Assembly: GCF_004803755.1 (NCBI RefSeq)
Contig: NZ_CP032311.1
Coordinates: 2,310,501-2,374,500 of the forward strand
DNA: 64,000 nucleotides
Direction: 5' to 3'
DNA from: Pseudomonas sp. DG56-2
Lineage (GTDB): Bacteria > Pseudomonadota > Gammaproteobacteria > Pseudomonadales > Pseudomonadaceae
Shown: positions 62,211-64,000 of the stretch, piece after piece
Position numbering within the stretch: position 1 is the stretch's first letter
Layout: the number at the start of each line of letters is the position of its first letter
Notes under the pieces: generated by a model
The model's input: the letters and a program-made list of their open reading frames with translations, nothing else
Told to the model about the DNA's origin: nothing
Databases searched by the model: none
Program-made: the position numbers and the translations under genes

Positions 62211-63017
62211 TTAACGGGCATGCTTTTGTGTCTGACGACCTTTTGCTCTTCTGTATAGGCCCCAGTACCCAGCCGCAGAGGTCATGATGCCTACCAGCAA
62301 CAGTGAAGGGAAAGTTGAATTCATTGCCTGGCGCATCGCCCGCCAGGTCTGACCTTCGGGGTAACCGGCGTGCACGGTATAGCCAAATTGTTCTGAGGTG
62401 AGCTTCAAGCTGTTCTGCGCTTGGTTGGGTACGCGGCTGGCGTCCCCGTGGCCTGTCGCCCAAATGTACTGGGTACCGAACTGCAGACTCAGGACCACTG
62501 CGTTCTGGAATCCGAGCAACTCCGCCTGCAGGACTCGCAAGTCGGCCACCGCAACCACTGCATAAGGGCTGGTCTGCTTGCGGTAGCGCAGGATGGCCGA
62601 ATTTGGGGTTGCCCGGTTGCCAGCGGCCACACGAAGACGCTCGTTGACATCGCTGCCCTCGTCAATCATGTAGTCGGTGGAGCCATACAGGGTACTGCAA
62701 AAAACCCGATGGTCCTTTTCCAGAGCCATCGAACGGACATTGGGTTGTTTGATCACTTCTTTGCGTAGCTCGGGCAAAATGTCGTCGCACGGGTTACCGG
62801 TGAACTTCAATGCTTGAGTACTGGATTCATGCAGGGTTTCGATCACTCTATCGATGGCGTAAATCGCTTCGTTTGCCGTGACGGCAATGGTTTCTTCCTG
62901 CTTACGGTCGACTTGCAAGGCTAGTACTAGCAGGCCGCAAGCGACTGGCGCCAATCCGATCAGAAGGGTGACCAGAAACTCGATCAGGCTACGCCCTGCG
63001 TTTGAGTATGGAACCAT
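62211..63017 (-). CDS. CSS-motif sensor domain protein lacking an EAL domain
   Basis: A 268-residue membrane protein. TM about 12-33, a periplasmic domain with Cys in GNPCDD and VFCSTLYGS, and a second TM about 232-255 (PSLLLVGIMTSAAGYWGLYRR). It then ends after a short basic tail exactly where an EAL domain would begin in relatives such as the gene at 59182-60762. A good terminator follows and no EAL remnant is present. It may be a partner or redox sensor that modulates another CSS protein. Confidence 0.82.
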   Translation of the reverse strand: MVPYSNAGRSLIEFLVTLLIGLAPVACGLLVLALQVDRKQEETIAVTANEAIYAIDRVIETLHESSTQALKFTGNPCDDILPELRKEVIKQPNVRSMALEKDHRVFCSTLYGSTDYMIDEGSDVNERLRVAAGNRATPNSAILRYRKQTSPYAVVAVADLRVLQAELLGFQNAVVLSLQFGTQYIWATGHGDASRVPNQAQNSLKLTSEQFGYTVHAGYPEGQTWRAMRQAMNSTFPSLLLVGIMTSAAGYWGLYRRAKGRQTQKHAR

Positions 63018-63126
63018 GGTGGGTTGCCTCTATGCTGAACCGAAGCCTAGCATAGAGAAATGCCCCAGACGCGCCTGTAGGGTTGCATTGTTGGCATCTG
63101 TAGTCCTATTCAGCTTGAGACTTGAG

Positions 63127-63831
63127 TCAAGCGCGCTTGTGTCCTGCCAGCGCCTTCACGACCAAATCTGCTACCGCGCTGCCGGAAGCGGGGTTTTGCC
63201 CGGTGATCAAACGGCCTTCTTTCTGGTCGGCGATGGCAAATGCTTTCCAGGGATCCTCGCTCTTGCGGTAGAGACCACCGCGGGCGCCCAATTCGTTCTC
63301 GGTGAGGTAGGGCACCACTTTGTCCAGCTCCGCCAGTTGTTCCTCCACATTGGAAAAGCCGGTCACTTCACGATCCTTGACCAGAAGTGTGTTGTCGCTC
63401 AGTTTTATATTGAGCAGGCCTACGGCACCATGGCAGACCGAGGAAACCACGCCGCCTGCTTCAAAAATGTGGCGTGCCAGTTCCTGCAGTCCGGTATTGT
63501 CCGGGAAGTCCCAGATCACACCGTGGCCGCCAGCGTAGTAGATCGCGGCATAGTCCTGGGCTTTGACCTGGCCGGGGCTCAAGGTAGTGCCCAGGCGGTT
63601 CATGAAGGCTTTGTCGTTGTACCACTGCCAATCGATGTCCGCAGCCATTGCCAAACTGTGCGGGTCGATCGGTACATAGCCGCCGGTAGGACTGATGTAA
63701 TCGACCTTGAAACCGGCTTTTTCGACCTTTTCTACAAAGTGAACCGCCTCACCCAGCCAAAGCCCGGTGGCCCGCTTGAGTGTCGGGTATTTGGCTGTGT
63801 TAGTCAGGACCACCAGGATTTTCTTGCTCAT
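63127..63831 (-). CDS. DJ-1/PfpI-superfamily (Hsp31-like) protein
   Basis: A 234-residue type 1 glutamine-amidotransferase-fold protein. The nucleophile elbow is VSSVCHGAVGLLN, and AAIYYAGGHGVIWDFPDN carries the conserved His/Glu region. Relatives are chaperones, glyoxalase III or deglycase-like enzymes. The ATG at 63831 follows GGGAG; the open frame extends further but without an SD. It is divergent from the gene at the window end. Confidence 0.87.
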   Translation of the reverse strand: MSKKILVVLTNTAKYPTLKRATGLWLGEAVHFVEKVEKAGFKVDYISPTGGYVPIDPHSLAMAADIDWQWYNDKAFMNRLGTTLSPGQVKAQDYAAIYYAGGHGVIWDFPDNTGLQELARHIFEAGGVVSSVCHGAVGLLNIKLSDNTLLVKDREVTGFSNVEEQLAELDKVVPYLTENELGARGGLYRKSEDPWKAFAIADQKEGRLITGQNPASGSAVADLVVKALAGHKRA

Positions 63832-63979
63832 CTTCAGGCTCCCTTCACAGGTTCGACCCGGTCCGTCCGGATCGCCAAGGAAAACCCCTACAGCATAGTT
63901 GGGGTTGGCCGGGATGCCATTGCGCACGTGTGCTAGCCTTGCGACAACCACTGATTTTGACATTGGAGTCAATAAACTC

Positions 63980-64000
63980 ATGAGCACCCCATCGGTCCAC
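63980..64000 (+). CDS. Start of an unidentified gene, cut by the window
   Basis: Only seven codons (MSTPSVH) are visible after TTGGAG. The gene is divergent from the DJ-1-like gene, an arrangement often seen with LysR regulators, but nothing in the sequence identifies it. Confidence 0.35.

Noticed and set aside
1..64000. tRNA or rRNA genes, insertion sequences, prophage, CRISPR arrays, replication origin
   Set aside because: None was found. There are no transposase or integrase frames, no regularly spaced repeats, and no cloverleaf-like sequences noticed by eye.

Overview
The window looks like chromosomal DNA from a facultatively denitrifying Pseudomonas (gammaproteobacterium, putida/fluorescens lineage). 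Indicators are a narXL / narK1K2GHJI / moaA arrangement, a Dnr-type regulator, an MvaT-family H-NS analogue, an OprD porin, hpd, and gene orders that match known Pseudomonas loci. This is inferred from gene content; no 16S or other marker is present.

Layout. (1) 1-2193: the 5' end of a cytochrome b561 gene with a PepSY gene, a small unknown gene, and the sugar-efflux permease sotB. (2) 2227-28216: a 26-kb anaerobic respiration island. It holds ytfE and norR (NO response), pdxH, moaB-moeA (molybdopterin), ubiU-ubiV-ubiT (O2-independent ubiquinone hydroxylation), a DGC-domain gene, dnr, narL, narX, narK1-narK2-narGHJI-ppiC-moaA, and the anaerobic ribonucleotide reductase locus nrdD / separate glycyl-radical peptide / nrdG. 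(3) 28220-31780: ftrABCD ferrous-iron uptake behind a Fur-like box, and a divergent DUF3079 gene with a perfect ANR box. (4) 31818-36178: a small unknown gene, an LLM flavin monooxygenase with flavin reductase, a divergent NCS1 permease, and gloA. (5) 36396-40927: mvaT-like, oprD-like, cobF, a glycosyltransferase and a CheY-like protein. (6) 41177-47245: a signalling operon of giant hybrid kinase, CheR, CheB and second hybrid kinase. (7) 47388-48935: a Tle-like DUF2235 lipase gene. (8) 48834-52670: thiolase-hbd-tetR and a divergent AraC regulator. (9) 52647-56439: a DapA-like lyase and class II aldolase, a divergent XRE-cupin regulator, and an AraC/LysE pair. (10) 56728-64000: TerC-CBS, rarD, a CSS-EAL phosphodiesterase, hpd, a CSS domain without EAL, a DJ-1-like protein, and a gene cut by the window end.

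How it works together. Five promoters carry a TTGAY-N4-RTCAA ANR/DNR box 31-32 bp (centre to centre) upstream of a -10-like hexamer: pdxH, ubiU, narK1, nrdD and the DUF3079 gene. The narK1 promoter also has 7-2-7 NarL sites and an IHF site. ytfE has a sigma-54 promoter and three NorR-type GT-N7-AC enhancers. Nitrate respiration, cofactor supply (Mo cofactor, ubiquinone, possibly PLP), dNTP synthesis, Fe(II) uptake and NO damage repair therefore appear wired to oxygen, nitrate and NO signals.

The strongest oddity is the class III ribonucleotide reductase. The glycyl-radical segment is not in nrdD. It is a separate 55-residue in-frame ORF with its own ribosome binding site, overlapping nrdG.
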